This document shows, one piece after another, positions 6,401 through 7,014 of a stretch of 7,014 nt of DNA (position 1 is the stretch's first letter; each line of letters starts with the position of its first letter). This stretch comes from Verrucomicrobiales bacterium (GTDB lineage Bacteria; Verrucomicrobiota; Verrucomicrobiia; Verrucomicrobiales; SKLO01), in assembly GCA_007123195.1 (NCBI GenBank), contig SKLO01000487.1, positions 1-7,014 of the forward strand. The letters run 5' to 3'. The notes beneath the pieces were generated by a model. It saw nothing but the letters and a program-made list of their open reading frames with translations. It did not search any database and had not been told where the DNA came from. Position numbers and translations under genes: made by a program.

Positions 6401-7014
6401 GATGTCGTCCTCGGCCAGAAACTGGCGCAGGATTTCCTCCTGGCGGGAGAAATCCTCGGCCCGGCGGGCGTGCATGGCGGCGGCGAAGCCGATTTCGTAG
6501 CGGTGCATGTTGCCCACCGGCAGGTGGCGGCCCAGTTCGAGCAGTTTGGGCAGCAGCGGCTGGCGCAGGATGGGGCGGCCGCTGCCCTCGGCCTGCTCGG
6601 TGGCCTTGGTCAGGGCGGCGAGCACGCCGGCGAACTCGGGCGAGGGCGTCGATTCGGTCAGGTAACGCAGGGCCAGCTGGATATAGGCCCGGTGGTCCTC
6701 GGCGACGTGCAGGGCTTCGAGTTGCTCAAGCACCTGATCGTCCTGGTCGAGGTCCGGTCCCGCGCCGGGACCCCCGCGGCGGCGGTGTTGTTGCACGAAC
6801 TCCGCCAACTCGGCCTGGATGAGTTCGGCATCCGCCGCTGTCAGCTCGGTCGCATCGGCATCGGTAGCGGCCGGGGCGTCGGGGTCGGCAGCACGCTCTT
6901 GATTCGCGTTCGATCCGGCCCGTTCGTCTCCCGGTTCGGCGTTGGCCAACGGGGTCAGGCCTGCGAGGATGAGCCAGGCGGATGCCGCGAGGCCTGCGAG
7001 AGCCGGGCCGGGGA
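3401..7014 (-). CDS. Very large exported TPR-like helical-repeat protein, N-terminus cut off by window edge
   Basis: Function unknown. At least 1203 residues are visible. The frame stays open through the right edge, so the true start lies beyond 7014. The TTG at 6947-6949 is a conserved-looking Leu inside a signal peptide, not the start. After the signal peptide comes a disordered Asp/Glu/Ala-rich stretch (about 6815-6937). A long, almost wholly alpha-helical region follows, consistent with a solenoid. TPR-like helix pairs are easiest to see at about 6296-6397, about 5690-5760 and 3554-3754; the last has typical EALEAINDAI and PEEAIEDLDLFL helices. The last 50 residues (3404-3553) are a low-complexity Asp/Ser/Pro/Ala tail. 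There are no catalytic motifs I recognise. It probably acts as a periplasmic or envelope scaffold; this is inference from export plus repeats. It leads a likely operon with the anchored hydrolase 19 bp downstream. Confidence 0.85.
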   Translation of the reverse strand, partial: PGPALAGLAASAWLILAGLTPLANAEPGDERAGSNANQERAADPDAPAATDADATELTAADAELIQAELAEFVQQHRRRGGPGAGPDLDQDDQVLEQLEALHVAEDHRAYIQLALRYLTESTPSPEFAGVLAALTKATEQAEGSGRPILRQPLLPKLLELGRHLPVGNMHRYEIGFAAAMHARRAEDFSRQEEILRQFLAEDDIPAKAAPALKLALGEALESQRRYNDAVEIYGQLTADGEDAPREADGLLRGLLILLQLDQREQAAELAERLAALPESVIAGAEANWQIEDLRKAAAIEGGLAAHWERSDRWWPQWQQLRTRVGVEPEADHIVIPYLGQIDRVQQALIMTAREGRQKEYFHILDILAHAARWLPSGVSEWSTAVSPNGVRLAPNHSENLQQLLIAMNEALEPVTQQQRRQRQLMLALAYIDQGDGEKALEQVEAFGSEPQPNDAVSQAIRRLWGLILLTLDRDLDAPIRQLQQALDGDEREFDRAATVATLADLLNASGRRDDEARLLREELENPEVRQNPAAYQRLQQRFTLLTQQGMAIDLFHQAVRDWTDARNLDWFEQADPQSLDDPRLSDLEAVLAQPENLFSTPEIFKLHILVASDPEMPLPVQLETFSRAVDLLYNEMHSRAEAHRLVLDVVEDDRYPERLRSFVLARALAAAASRFDPHAISYLELPESGLFDENQLATAEIIAEFITPDPYDGDALYAIFDQRAGRPLDRASVSITVEIATQLARIGRADLLAKMAERSDDFNFTVETEPFRAELILNIARLRRAAEELDALNQPLSELVLQHLDPDTIEKPEVLDDLRDVHELDHLDRDDALAVKLYLVKEGRVGLGGTEFWHDLIRHANFNNADPELALKLTAGLLEHETDDVRRSITVLYSPEFIDIDDPEDRDALFEVLEPWKQRDDAPRTREILRITRAQVDERLGETIDWHAVFSGVNHPVGNELKTRLLLRAGLSEDDRDGLRRVLNSMESSLMFEDTMLPLTLPAMDAAGLDAELDAARSAAGRATHRLFQESWLSADVIDALRALRLTETLGDKADGVPEGWLESVAPRVGSTFRRHILIATARRIQEQWQEALEAINDAIDMVPTYYALYWDRARILAALDRPEEAIEDLDLFLKYCKDEVDYRDAKQLRDDLANGKAEAEDEAKADQPDEADDADQSDKSDESDPADPGDAPADTAAATLIG
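6938..7012 (-). other. Signal peptide (partial) of the large exported protein
   Basis: Reading upstream of 6949 in frame gives a continuous hydrophobic segment rich in Ala, Leu and Gly (including ASAWLILAGL), then Thr-Pro-Leu-Ala-Asn-Ala before Glu-Pro. Ala-Asn-Ala satisfies the -3/-1 rule for signal peptidase I, placing cleavage between the codons at 6938-6940 and 6935-6937. The positively charged n-region and the initiator codon are outside the window. Confidence 0.8.

Overview
The window is a GC-rich stretch of bacterial chromosome, probably from a Gram-negative organism. One protein has an export signal and another has a possible lipobox, and none of the genes is phage- or transposon-related. 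The taxon cannot be fixed from sequence alone. The protein styles (single-chain iron-sulfur serine dehydratase, an 'IYYP'-type anchored hydrolase, a very acidic secreted helical-repeat protein) and the weak or missing Shine-Dalgarno sites would suit Verrucomicrobiota, Planctomycetota or some Gammaproteobacteria; this is a guess.

Layout: (1) 1-1181, minus strand: an iron-sulfur-dependent L-serine ammonia-lyase, cut at its C-terminal end by the left window edge. (2) 1182-1508: a 327-bp divergent intergenic region holding a 7-bp tandem repeat and a dense series of inverted repeats. (3) 1509-2444, plus strand: a complete cation diffusion facilitator (CDF) metal exporter with an unusual transport-site residue pair. 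(4) 2445-2535: a short convergent gap, about half of it a second tract of the same 7-bp repeat family; no classical terminator is visible. (5) 2536-3381, minus strand: a complete membrane-anchored alpha/beta hydrolase, possibly a lipoprotein. (6) 3401-7014, minus strand: a very large exported helical-repeat (TPR-like) protein with an acidic tail. Its first residues lie beyond the right edge. It ends only 19 bp before the hydrolase start, so the two are probably co-transcribed, large protein first.

Functionally the window combines housekeeping metabolism (serine to pyruvate and ammonia), metal-ion export, and a two-gene envelope unit of unknown purpose. No complete new multi-gene system can be shown. 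The points most worth a second look are the Glu/His substitution in the CDF transport site, the dyad cluster at 1236-1406, the heptamer repeats on both sides of the CDF gene, and the exported solenoid plus anchored hydrolase pair.
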